DNA of 10,294 bases from JBOHHR01 sp050740975 (GCA_050740975.1 JBOIEE010000112.1:1-10294), one strand, 5' to 3'; counted from the first letter of the stretch, positions 1 to 6,523 are shown. The notes: generated by a model from the sequence alone, not told the origin. Program-made: numbers and translations.

Positions 1-330
1 TATGCCGAAGCGCTCCATGTGCACCGGATGGCTCACGCCGTTTCCGGGACGGCTGTACCAGATCCCAAACTTCTTGCAGGCGCTGCGCAGAAACAGATGA
101 TCGTCCGGATTTTTGAAATCGGTTTGGAGCAGGTTGTGATCGACGTATTGCGCGGAGAGCTCGGTCTTGACTCGGGAAAGATTCATCGCTTCGAGCTCGA
201 GCATCACCAGGGTTCCGGTGGCATCCTGGGTGAGCGTTTGGTCAATCTTGAGGCCGATCTCTTGGCCCGCTTCCATTCGCCCTTCGACCAGATGGCTGCC
301 GATCAACTTTTGACTGACATTCTTGCTCAT
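1..330 (-). CDS. Aconitate hydratase, N-terminal part (runs off left edge)
   Basis: The first 110 codons of an aconitase-family enzyme are visible; the gene continues beyond base 1. Aconitase interconverts citrate and isocitrate in the TCA cycle in the cytoplasm, using a [4Fe-4S] cluster. The residues seen match the start of the bacterial aconitase/homoaconitase-like family: a KIDQTLTQDATGT block at about 28-40, RVKTELSAQYVDHN at about 53-66, and a RPGNGVSH block at about 94-101 leading to HMERFGI at the edge. The cluster cysteines lie further downstream and cannot be checked. The ATG at 330 is preceded by AGGTGA on the minus strand (335-340), a good ribosome binding site at normal spacing. 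A separate, disconnected piece of an aconitase lies at 5532-5670. The family is confident; subtype and gene symbol are not. Confidence 0.88.
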   Translation of the reverse strand, partial: MSKNVSQKLIGSHLVEGRMEAGQEIGLKIDQTLTQDATGTLVMLELEAMNLSRVKTELSAQYVDHNLLQTDFKNPDDHLFLRSACKKFGIWYSRPGNGVSHPVHMERFGI

Positions 331-429
331 GCCGTCACCTCGCTTGTTGCAACCTTCGAAACAACATTCATTGGACAATCGAGCGGCTCATGGACGCCCC
401 TTTTCCTCGTGTTCCACTTCGCGCCCACG

Positions 430-615
430 TTAAGATCTCGGTTCGCCCAACCATCGAGCCGATGGTCGATCAACGGTCAAGGCCGGATCCATGAGGACGA
501 CATCGATCGCCTGGCCGGCCTTGAAGCTGAACCCGGTGGGCTTTTCAAAATGAAAGGCTATCGTGCCTTCCGCAACTTCTTCGCGCTTTTTGAGCGTCAC
601 TTTATAAACACTCAT
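430..615 (-). pseudogene. Truncated ferredoxin/flavodoxin-NAD(P) reductase-like gene (N-terminus only)
   Basis: This 61-codon ORF begins with about 44 residues typical of an FNR-like flavin oxidoreductase. It starts MSVYKVTLKKREEVAEGT, continues with an AFHFEKP strand, and then has FSFKAGQAIDVVL, the start of the FAD-binding beta barrel. Just after the MDP at residues 42-44 the resemblance stops. The remaining ~17 residues look like random reading of other DNA before a TAA, so the FAD motif and the whole NAD(P)-binding domain are missing. The expression signals survive: ATG at 615 is preceded by AGGAGG (minus strand, 621-626) at ideal spacing. The likely history is a deletion that removed most of the gene and joined its 5' end to unrelated sequence at about 480-485. 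A functional short peptide is unlikely. Confidence 0.75.
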
Positions 616-883
616 GCGTGCCTCCTGTTACTCGGAGTTGGGGACTTTGGCCCCGCCATGCTTCCCCGCGGAAGCCAACTATTGGTGCGGGTATGCACGG
701 ATCGCTGAAAAAAACTCACGCATTTTGCAAAAAAGGTTACTGCGAAGCGGCTAAGGAAATCCAACTTGGTCAAGATCGGTAACTGTCGAGGGGATGCGTT
801 CTGGTACCAGATTTCAAGGGCCTCCGGAATTACAAGTAACGTCAGACTGCTTCTCGGGTTTCCAACCTAGGGAACCGCCTGGT

Positions 884-1357
884 TCACGTTCGTCGCCACA
901 CTTCAACCCCTTCCTGCTGGATTTGCTTGAACGCCGCCACAAGAGGGAAGTATTCCTCCCAGTCCTTGCAAGTGGCAAACAACGGGCGGATGTTGACATT
1001 GTGTCTTGCCGCAACGCTTGAAAGCACGTCCAGGGCAGCCCGATACTCCTTGTCCGACGGATAGTGATCTGTGATCACCGCAATATGAAGCGTCGATGGA
1101 TCCTTCGCTACGTCCTCGTCGTCCGGTGCGTAAAATACGACTCGCTCGATGGGCAATCCATCTCTAAGCAACTGGGTTGCCTCATCGAACACGGCCCGTT
1201 GCCCAGTAGTAAGCACGATGCCCGCCCGGCGTTCCTTCCTTTTAGTGAAATTCCACCACACGCGGCTGCGATCGCTGACGGCGGTCTGTGAGCGGGCATT
1301 CAGCGGCTTCAAGACGGTGTTTGTTGGAGTGGATAGGGTTTCGTGGGCTGATCGCAC
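884..1357 (-). CDS. Small nucleotidyltransferase-like (MNT-fold) protein lacking catalytic motifs
   Basis: This ORF has 157 codons from a GTG at 1357, or 110 from a GTG at 1216. The shorter form has the usual size of a minimal nucleotidyltransferase (MNT) protein. The N-terminal 46 residues are basic and look non-native. No convincing ribosome site precedes either start, although a purine run (AAGGAAGG) lies about 20 bases before the second. The core resembles MNT proteins: an ERVVFYAPDDEDVAKDP strand-loop, then LHIAVITDHYPSD, and an ending with EEGVEVW-like character (QQEGVEVW). In active members the first segment contains a Gly-Ser motif and the second contains Asp-x-Asp. Here these read AP and LHI, so metal and nucleotide binding are probably lost. 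No HEPN partner is adjacent. It could be a degenerate pseudoenzyme or a decaying gene. The family call is moderate and no function is assigned. Confidence 0.5.
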   Translation of the reverse strand: MRSAHETLSTPTNTVLKPLNARSQTAVSDRSRVWWNFTKRKERRAGIVLTTGQRAVFDEATQLLRDGLPIERVVFYAPDDEDVAKDPSTLHIAVITDHYPSDKEYRAALDVLSSVAARHNVNIRPLFATCKDWEEYFPLVAAFKQIQQEGVEVWRRT

Positions 1358-1405
1358 CTACACCCATATTGGTAAGAGCATAGATTCAAGTAGGAACTCT
1401 AGATC

Positions 1406-1513
1406 GTGGCCATTGGGCTCAAGAATGCGTATGGCGACAAGCCGACAAAGAACGACCGTTGCCGCGTGCTGGTCGACCGCGTGTGGCCGTTTGCACCTTC
1501 TCTTCTTGAGTAA
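1406..1513 (+). pseudogene. DUF488-family gene remnant (N-terminus only)
   Basis: A short plus-strand frame, GTG at 1406 to TAA at 1511-1513 (35 codons), opens with VAIGLKNAYGDKPTKNDRCR and then has VLVDRVWP. This is close to the start of DUF488 proteins, which typically have an IRLKRVY-type strand followed by a D-G-x-R-VLVDRLWPRG motif. Full members are roughly 115-120 residues; here the match ends at WP and the frame closes seven codons later. About three quarters of the protein is therefore missing. There is no clear ribosome binding site. It lies opposite in orientation to its neighbours and is too short to be expected from ORF calling. The function of DUF488 is not established. Confidence 0.6.
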
Positions 1514-1560
1514 GCTGGTAATTCATTTCAAACTTTCTTTCCTTTGCTACAACTCGCCCG

Positions 1561-2739
1561 TTAGGCCGGTAAGGCGCCCTTGAGGTCCGCCGGCGCAAAT
1601 GGGCCCGGTTCGGCGATCAATCGGCGAGCCGCTTCGATCTGCTCCCACACGTTCCACAGTAGAACACCGCGCACCCGCCCATCTTGGAGGTAATAGACAA
1701 CCCCTTTGCGGTAGGGATCTTGCCAGTCGCTCACGGTCTCGAGCCGCGAGTCCAACTCCCCTACTGCTTCGTAACCAAGCTCAAAGAGATCCGAGTAAAA
1801 GAACGGCAGGTAATCATAAGGTGCGGATTCACCCACCATGTTGCGGCCCGCCAACCGCCCCATGGTGTTGGCATTGTCCTCGTGCTCCACGCGCATGCGT
1901 TTCGCTAGGGCGGAATTATGAAAACTGGCGACATCGCCCGCCGCATAGACGTCCGGATGACTGGTGCGCAAAAACTTATCCACCGCAATGCCGTTGTCGA
2001 CCTCCAAGCCCGCTGCCTGTGCCAATGCGATGTTGGGTTGAATGCCGATCCCCGCAACGAGACCATCCACCGGGTGCTCCTGTCCACTCCTAGTCTTTAG
2101 CAGAAATTCCGCGCCGCGCGTCTCTACACCGACGAGCGTTTCCCCGGTGATTAGTTGCACGCCTTTGTCGCGGTAGAAATCATTGAGGAACAATCCCAGA
2201 TCTTGCGGAAAGGCACGACTGCCGACGGTCTCCTCGGGAAAGATCATCACGACGCCTTTTTTATTCATGGCCAAGGCGGCCGCGATCTCCGATCCGATAA
2301 ACCCGCCGCCGATGACGCCAAACCGCTGCCTGTTCTCGGTGAGCGCACGCAGTTGTCGGTAATCTTCCAGCGTTCGAAAATAGATGATCGACTCGTTGTC
2401 CAAAGGAAGCTTTCGGGGGGATCCGCCCGTTGCTAACAGCAACTTGTCGAAGGTGTACATGGTGCCATCACCGTCAATAACACCTTTGCTGTGCAGTTCC
2501 AGTTTATGGGCGTCTCGCCCAAGGTGCAGCGCTATGTCTCGATCGGCCGTGCCACGCCAGATCTTTTCTAGAGGTTTTCCCTGCCATAGCCCCTTCGAGA
2601 GCGGGGGACGGTCGTACGGTGGGTCAGGCTCGGCTGAGATAAGACCGATCGCTCCATTGGCGTCTACCTCACGAATGCCTCGGACAGCGGCATCTGCAGC
2701 CATCCCGCCACCGATGATCAGGTATTTGTAGTATGGCAT
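1561..2739 (-). CDS. FAD-dependent NAD(P)H oxidoreductase (AIF / ferredoxin-reductase-like)
   Basis: This 392-residue flavoprotein belongs to the pyridine nucleotide-disulphide oxidoreductase group 1, in the branch with rubredoxin/ferredoxin reductases and AIF-like proteins. It probably passes electrons between NAD(P)H and a small redox partner or acceptor in the cytoplasm. Visible motifs in order: the FAD-binding IIGGGMAADAA at about 8-18; RPPLSK at 44-49, typical of this group; LLATGGSPR at about 101-109; a second nucleotide-binding GVIGGGFIGSEIA at about 141-153 for NAD(P)H; and the second FAD contact DVYAAGDVASF at about 263-273. A C-terminal reductase domain follows, with PFFYSDLFELGYEAVG. 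No CxxC disulphide pair is seen, so it is not a thiol-disulphide reductase. The start at 2739 has GGAGA upstream (minus strand, 2746-2750). Nearby decayed genes include a c-type cytochrome and a ferredoxin reductase, but the true partner cannot be deduced. Confidence 0.9.
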   Translation of the reverse strand: MPYYKYLIIGGGMAADAAVRGIREVDANGAIGLISAEPDPPYDRPPLSKGLWQGKPLEKIWRGTADRDIALHLGRDAHKLELHSKGVIDGDGTMYTFDKLLLATGGSPRKLPLDNESIIYFRTLEDYRQLRALTENRQRFGVIGGGFIGSEIAAALAMNKKGVVMIFPEETVGSRAFPQDLGLFLNDFYRDKGVQLITGETLVGVETRGAEFLLKTRSGQEHPVDGLVAGIGIQPNIALAQAAGLEVDNGIAVDKFLRTSHPDVYAAGDVASFHNSALAKRMRVEHEDNANTMGRLAGRNMVGESAPYDYLPFFYSDLFELGYEAVGELDSRLETVSDWQDPYRKGVVYYLQDGRVRGVLLWNVWEQIEAARRLIAEPGPFAPADLKGALPA

Positions 2740-2816
2740 TTCTCGTCTCCTAAACCGGTTGTTGGCCGTATCTCGGGGTAGAACCGTTATTCATCGCGCA
2801 GGTGCCCCTGCTCCGA

Positions 2817-3002
2817 CTAAAGCGACCTCAGGTACTCGACCACATCGCGCTTGCCTTGGTCGGTCAGCCCAAGGTCAAAAACGTTGTCGTAATGCTGCAC
2901 GACTTCGTCCAGGGTGGCAAAGCGGCCATCGTGAAAAAAGCCGCCCTTGGTGTGGGTCCACAGGCCCTTGAGTGGAGATGTCCGATAGCGCTCATCAGGC
3001 GA
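2817..3002 (-). pseudogene. C-type cytochrome / di-heme peroxidase-like gene, C-terminal fragment
   Basis: About 60 codons ending at TAG (2817-2819) match the extreme C-terminus of cytochrome c peroxidase-like or other di-heme c-type cytochromes. They contain RYRTSPLKGLWTHTKGGFFH, then DGRFATLDEVVQHYD, and finish with GLTDQGKRDVVEYLRSL. The F-H-D-G then T-L-x-x-V-V-x-H-Y pattern is characteristic of this region. No CxxCH heme site is present, and everything upstream has been replaced by IS110 transposase sequence. The open frame continues unbroken into the transposase (to 3107), making a chimeric ORF of 96 codons that is probably not meaningful. The boundary at about 3002 is estimated from where the transposase motif ends. 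Confidence 0.72.
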
Positions 3003-3420
3003 GCGTTTGGCATCGCCCATCGTGGCGATCGCGGCCGTGGCGGTGAGTATAGGCCCACACCGGCGATTGCGGCAATCCGTTGGCTCGCCGGGTCGTCTTG
3101 GTGGCACTGGCGCAAGCGCCGCTCAATGTCAGCCACCTGCGCATCGAGTTCCCCGGTGCGCTCGAACTGCTCGCGGAGCGTGTCGATCAGCACCGCAGGC
3201 GGTCGAACGTCCAAGCGCGGCAGCGCCGGAACATGCACCACCGCCCACGTAACCCATTGATCTGAGCCGTGCGAAACTTTACCAGTTGTTGCCGCATGCG
3301 ATGCAACGCCAATACCGCCTGTTGTGCTTCGCTCTTGACCGCCACGCTCTTTATCTCCGGTTGTTGTACGGCGGTCCAGGTCGCCCGCGCGTCATGCGCA
3401 TCATTCTTGTTACCGTTGCC
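3003..3420 (-). mobile_element. IS110-family transposase remnant, truncated, frameshifted, internally deleted
   Basis: Three pieces of one IS110-type transposase lie in order on the minus strand. From about 3420 to 3250 a frame reads GNKNDAHDARATWTAVQQPE, followed by KSEAQQAVLALHRMRQQLVK and a TAQINGLRG segment. From about 3200 a second frame reads PPAVLIDTLREQFERTGELD and continues to RIAAIAGVG. A third frame from about 3050 reads TATAAIATMGDAKR. These are the linker/coiled-coil and Tnp_20 (C-terminal) parts of IS110 proteins. The N-terminal RuvC-like DEDD domain and the extreme C-terminus are absent. About 40 residues expected between LRG and PPAVLID are missing and replaced by a short foreign patch (3219-3249). 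Near 3045-3055 two extra bases change frame inside the GVGP-TATA motif. The element is dead. IS110 elements lack long terminal inverted repeats, and its original ends are not recognisable. Confidence 0.85.
3219..3249 (-). repeat. 31-bp exact repeat, copy 1 (inside IS110 remnant)
   Basis: These 31 bases are identical, in the same orientation, to 6222-6252. On the minus strand they encode WAVVHVPALP in the frame that continues into PPAVLIDT of the transposase. In the second copy they encode the same residues of the P460-family signal peptide region. The patch sits exactly where the transposase has its internal deletion, with IS110 sequence on both sides. Confidence 0.9.
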
Positions 3421-3549
3421 AGTGAGCGACTGCTTTGGGCATAGCCGGGACAGCGTGATCTATCAGCTCCCAAGGCCCGGCCCGACGGGCAAACGATGCT
3501 CTCCGTATTCTTCCCGGCTTGCCCCGTGTTTCACCGCCCTATCCGCGCA

Positions 3550-5388
3550 CTACCCCATTGCCTTGGTAAGAGCCTGCGTCTGGAGATGGGCGAGTACTTG
3601 ATGGCGACGAACCTTAAGCGTCGGCGTCAACAGCCCGTTTTCCACGGTCCATGGTTCCAAGCTCAGGGTAACGCTCCGCACCTTCGCATAGCCTGGGAGG
3701 GCGTGCAGTCGCATCGCGATTCTGTCTAAGACCGTCGCCTGGATCTGTGCCTGGTCAAGTGTAGCCGGGTCATTTGGGTCAAGGCCAAGCTCACGCGTAA
3801 ATATCGACCAGTGTTTTCGGTTTAGCACGACCCTCGCACTGAGATAGGCCTCCCCTTCTCCCGTCACCATCACTTGCTCGAAGAGCGGATCGAGGGTAAT
3901 CGCGCGTTCCATACTTTCTGGGGCAACCTTTTCGCCATTGGCCATCACGATGATCTCTTTAATTCGGCCAGTGATGTAGATATGGCGATCCCCGATCCGC
4001 GCCTGGTCGCCGGTGTGCAGCCATCCTTCATTGTCGATTGCCATTGCGGTCAGCTTTGGGTCACCCCAATAACCTGACATGACGCCGGGACTCTTTACAA
4101 GCAGCTCATCATCGTCACCGATGCGCACCTCCACGTCCTCGAGCGGGGTGCCGACGCTGAAGGGGTCGTTATCGGTGAGCGCATTAGCGCTTACCACGGG
4201 ACTCGCCTCGGTCAGACCGTAGCCAATTGAGATCGGGAATCCTAAACCGATAAACACGGCCGCGAGATGTGCGTCTAAGGGCGCTGCCCCGCAGCTGACT
4301 ATGCGCAGAGAATCGCAACCTAAACCAGCGAGGGTTCGATGTGCCACGAGCCGATTAAGCAAAGGCCATAAGAGTAACGGCCAGCGCCAGCCCTCTCGAC
4401 CCTGTAGGTTCTGAAATCGCTGCCACCCGATTCGCCTGGTTAGCTCAAACAGGATTCTTAATGGAGTGTTTCTTTCAAGTTTCGATTGGAGTCCTGCGTA
4501 GAATTTCTCGAGAACCCGAGGCACCACCAATAAGATGGTCGGCCGGACCTCTAGGAGATCTTCAACGAGCTGCTGAGGCGAGCGCGCGTAGGTGACAAGG
4601 GCACCCGCCATCACTGGCAGGTAGTAGCCGACGGTGCGCTCGAAGGTGTGCGATAGCGGCAAGTAAGAGAGAAATCCATCGTCTGAACAAATGACAAACC
4701 GTCGCATTAGGACATAGGCGTTCCATAATATGTTTCGGTGGCTCAACATCACCCCTTTGGGGCGGCCGACTGTTCCCGAGGTGTATACGATGGTGGCGAG
4801 ATCATCAGGGCCGCCGGGATGCATCGCTGCTTCCTGATCGGCGAGCGATAACCATGCGTTTACGTCGCACAGACGCGCATCGCTCGATTCGCCCGCATCG
4901 GGCATGACGGTAAGGACGCGCACTAACCCTACTAGCTGATCAGAGACGACCTGCAACCGGCGCCAGTCCTCGGCATCCCCGAGCAGCAGCACTTTTGCGC
5001 CCGCATCTCTGATCATGTAGGCGATATTTTCGGCACGATCGTTGGTATGCAGGGGAACGACGACAAGACCTCGGCCTAGCGCTGCTTGCTCAAACATGAC
5101 CCACTCCGGGGAATTGCGAAGCATCACGGCGACACGATCGCCAGATTGCAACGGTTCGCGCACCAATGCGGCCCGCCAGCGCGTGATATGCGTGCCCATC
5201 GCCTGCCAGGATAGCTCCTTCCAGGTGCCCACGGCATGGTCGAAATAGCGGTAAGCGATGGACTGCGGCGTCCGCGAGATACGCTCCTGAAAGAGCCCGG
5301 CGAGCGTATAAACACTCTGCGGGGTAATGGGGTCAATGCTTCGAGCCAACGGAATGCTTTTCCCATGCATAATCGATAATGTATTCAT
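3550..5388 (-). CDS. Long-chain acyl-CoA synthetase (AMP-forming fatty acid-CoA ligase)
   Basis: This 612-residue member of the ANL adenylate-forming superfamily is close to the usual ~600 of bacterial FadD15-like/eukaryote-like long-chain acyl-CoA synthetases. It activates a fatty acid with ATP to an acyl-adenylate and then transfers it to CoA, on the cytoplasmic side of the membrane. Motifs: the phosphate loop VYTSGTVGRPKGVMLSH at 201-217, SYLPLSHTFERTVGYY at 241-256, GYGLTEASPVVS at about 389-400, GWLHTGD at 455-461 with the ribose-binding Asp, TGRIKEIIVMANGEKVAPE at about 473-491 (hinge), and the C-terminal catalytic Lys in LTPTLKVRRH near 592. All key residues seem present, so it should be active. 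The third Thr of the common TSGTTG loop is Val here. The ATG at 5388 has only a weak ribosome site; an ATG six codons later is possible. Flanked on both sides by gene debris, it is probably transcribed alone. Confidence 0.93.
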   Translation of the reverse strand: MNTLSIMHGKSIPLARSIDPITPQSVYTLAGLFQERISRTPQSIAYRYFDHAVGTWKELSWQAMGTHITRWRAALVREPLQSGDRVAVMLRNSPEWVMFEQAALGRGLVVVPLHTNDRAENIAYMIRDAGAKVLLLGDAEDWRRLQVVSDQLVGLVRVLTVMPDAGESSDARLCDVNAWLSLADQEAAMHPGGPDDLATIVYTSGTVGRPKGVMLSHRNILWNAYVLMRRFVICSDDGFLSYLPLSHTFERTVGYYLPVMAGALVTYARSPQQLVEDLLEVRPTILLVVPRVLEKFYAGLQSKLERNTPLRILFELTRRIGWQRFQNLQGREGWRWPLLLWPLLNRLVAHRTLAGLGCDSLRIVSCGAAPLDAHLAAVFIGLGFPISIGYGLTEASPVVSANALTDNDPFSVGTPLEDVEVRIGDDDELLVKSPGVMSGYWGDPKLTAMAIDNEGWLHTGDQARIGDRHIYITGRIKEIIVMANGEKVAPESMERAITLDPLFEQVMVTGEGEAYLSARVVLNRKHWSIFTRELGLDPNDPATLDQAQIQATVLDRIAMRLHALPGYAKVRSVTLSLEPWTVENGLLTPTLKVRRHQVLAHLQTQALTKAMG

Positions 5389-5409
5389 CCCGTTTGGCTC
5401 TCAGCGTGA

Positions 5410-5415
5410 GTTATA
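5410..5415 (-). promoter_or_regulatory. Possible -10 element for the acyl-CoA synthetase gene
   Basis: On the minus strand TATAAC (5 of 6 matches to TATAAT) lies 22 bases before the ATG at 5388. No good -35 hexamer is found at 16-18 bases upstream, so the call is weak. Confidence 0.25.
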
Positions 5416-5428
5416 CGCCAGTGGTAGC

Positions 5429-5548
5429 TTAAACATGGCTCCGGCGAAATAAGGCGAGTTCGGCGTCCAGCACGATGCGGTGACGCGCCTTGCCTCCCCG
5501 TAGGTGCTCCAGCGCGTCGCAACCCGGCTCATCGGGAAATGGCAACGA
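5429..5548 (-). pseudogene. Possible C-terminal scrap of a zinc-dependent alcohol dehydrogenase
   Basis: The last ~39 codons of an open frame ending at TAA (5429-5431) contain EPGCDALEHLRGGKARHRIV followed by LDAEL. This resembles the end of medium-chain zinc alcohol dehydrogenases, where an A-L-x-x-L-R-x-G-K-x-R-x-R-I-V-L-D pattern is common. The frame upstream (to 5722) does not look like that family. In another frame the adjacent DNA encodes an aconitase piece, so this appears to be a scrap joined to it near 5540. The stretch is short and the assignment uncertain. Confidence 0.35.
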
Positions 5549-5670
5549 TTTCTGCCCAATCTTCACCACGACCCTGGGATTCGAGAAAGCGCCTAACCGC
5601 TGCATCTGAGGGAAACACCGTCGTGGTCGCGCTAAGATCGCCGCCGCCCTCCGGCCCCGCACTAGTACGC
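5532..5670 (-). pseudogene. Internal fragment of an aconitase gene
   Basis: Between in-frame stops at 5529-5531 and 5673-5675, the minus strand encodes GDLSATTTVFPSDAAVRRFL, then ESQGRGEDWAEIVA. This matches the middle of bacterial aconitase/homoaconitase-type proteins, which read roughly N-M-G-A-E-L-G-A-T-T-T-V-F-P-S-D followed by REFLKAQGREDDW. Only about 35-40 residues are recognisable. There is no start codon context, and the match ends a few codons before the TGA. It is 5.2 kb from the aconitase start at the left edge and is either from a second copy or a displaced piece of one. The stretch 5671-5842 to its right holds nothing recognisable apart from a 12-bp palindrome at 5793-5804. Confidence 0.65.
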
Positions 5671-5842
5671 GCTCATACATTCGTCGGTCCCATCGCGCCA
5701 TAGCGTTGCCCGAATCCGTCATTCATACCGAAAAAACACACCTCCATCCGTGCGGTGCTGATCTCGCGAGCTCTGGCTCCGGCTTACCGACTGATCCGCG
5801 GATCCGAATCCCGAGTGTGTCGCGCTTAGAGATCAACCAGGA

Positions 5843-6307
5843 CTAACTGAGTGGCTTTGAAAAGACGTAGTCGGAGGCCTTCTGCGGGGCATGGCACTCG
5901 AAGCAGTCCTTCTTCGCATCCTTCTGCAGGAGTTTCCCCTCCGGAGAGAAGGCGGCGAAGATCCAGCCACCGGTGTCGGCGACCTGCTTGTTTTTCTCCA
6001 TGTACGTGTAGAACAGCAGCTTTCCCTCGTTCAGCGGTCCACCCTGATCTTCAGCCTCGTAGACCTTACCGACGAAGGTTGTCCCGTCGGGGTAGGGCCC
6101 GCTCTTTCGGAAGGCGGCCATCCCCTTATCGTTCAGATAGAAATGGTGGACGCCAAACAAGGGATTTAACTTGTCCGGGATCACAAGGGAGCCGACATGC
6201 TTGAAGCTTTCTAGATCTTTTGGCAGCGCCGGAACATGCACCACCGCCCACGCCGCCACCGCCGTCGCCAGTATTAGCGCCACTGCCTTCATCAAGGTCT
6301 TAGTCAT
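5843..6307 (-). CDS. Cytochrome P460-family c-type heme protein
   Basis: This is a 154-residue exported heme protein. Residues 1 to about 21 form a signal peptide (MTKTLMK, then a hydrophobic stretch LILATAVAAW). The mature part has the P460/cytochrome c'-beta pattern: KHVGSLVIPDKLNPLFGVHH at 36-55, GPYPDGTTFVGKVYE at about 70-84, GGWIFAAFSPEGK near 113-125, and a single C-terminal heme site CFECH at 135-139 followed by SDYVFSKPL. Known P460 proteins oxidise hydroxylamine in the periplasm of ammonia or methane oxidisers. Related c'-beta proteins bind NO. Which applies here depends on the heme-crosslinking lysine and distal residue, which I cannot place with certainty. A purine-rich AGAAGGGGG precedes the ATG. 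The gene stands alone between two degraded loci. Its signal-peptide region contains the 31-bp repeat. Confidence 0.87.
   Translation of the reverse strand: MTKTLMKAVALILATAVAAWAVVHVPALPKDLESFKHVGSLVIPDKLNPLFGVHHFYLNDKGMAAFRKSGPYPDGTTFVGKVYEAEDQGGPLNEGKLLFYTYMEKNKQVADTGGWIFAAFSPEGKLLQKDAKKDCFECHAPQKASDYVFSKPLS
6222..6252 (-). repeat. 31-bp exact repeat, copy 2 (inside P460-family gene)
   Basis: These bases are identical to 3219-3249 and in the same orientation. Here the sequence lies within an intact gene and encodes residues W20 to P29 at the signal-peptide/mature boundary. This copy is therefore likely the original and the one in the IS110 remnant the derived copy. Confidence 0.9.
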
Positions 6308-6349
6308 AGGAAAACCCCCTTCTCGTGAATGGAAACTTCGACCGCACGG

Positions 6350-6510
6350 TTAAAACACGCGGTACGTTACATAGCCAACCTTGGCAATCGCTCGCAGCGG
6401 AGGCAGTCCAATCGGCCATAGAGCTCGTCGCGTCGGTTTCCACCCAAGGCGCCCGGAGTCAGGCTTCGGTACGGTTTCCCGTCGGGTCCCACCAGGGTGT
6501 GGGTGCGCGC
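6350..6510 (-). pseudogene. Frameshifted Ada-type metal-binding domain remnant
   Basis: On the minus strand a frame with no obvious start reads TLVGPDGKPYRSLTPGALGG, then NRRDELYGRLDC. After a shift at 6398-6402 a second frame continues with PLRAIAKVGYVTYRVF and a stop (TAA at 6350-6352). This matches small proteins annotated as Ada metal-binding-domain proteins, which have a Y-G-R-L-D-C-P-S-A-L-R-A-I-A-K-G core and continue with an RVFFADEA segment and a RPC-x-x-C metal site. Compared with that pattern about four bases are missing after the first Cys, and everything from the FADEA segment on is gone, including the second Cys pair. The gene is dead. It lies between the P460-family gene and a DUF3617 gene, one gene away from a truncated methyltransferase of the Ada family. 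Confidence 0.55.
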
Positions 6511-6523
6511 ATCAGACGATCGG

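Noticed and set aside
660..675. GCTTCC/GGAAGC hairpin as a transcription terminator
   Set aside because: Only six base pairs with no T-run on either side, and it lies in the leader of the truncated reductase gene.
19..708. 229-codon plus-strand ORF over the left edge
   Set aside because: It lies opposite the aconitase start and the reductase fragment, both of which have clear family motifs and ribosome sites on the minus strand. Its own product resembles nothing.
884..1513. Toxin-antitoxin pair (MNT antitoxin with a partner)
   Set aside because: No HEPN-like gene is adjacent. The neighbouring remnant is DUF488 on the other strand, and the MNT motifs needed for AMPylation are absent.
3441..3549. 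GC-rich stretch with short inverted repeats (GCCCG/CGGGC; GGGCAA/TTGCCC) as an IS110 bridge RNA or element end
   Set aside because: No element boundary or known RNA structure can be recognised by eye, and the neighbouring transposase has lost its N-terminus. A covariance-model or alignment search against IS110 non-coding ends would be needed.
5793..5804. 12-bp perfect palindrome GATCCGCGGATC as an operator
   Set aside because: Single occurrence in non-coding debris, not positioned before a confident gene start; chance is likely in GC-rich DNA.
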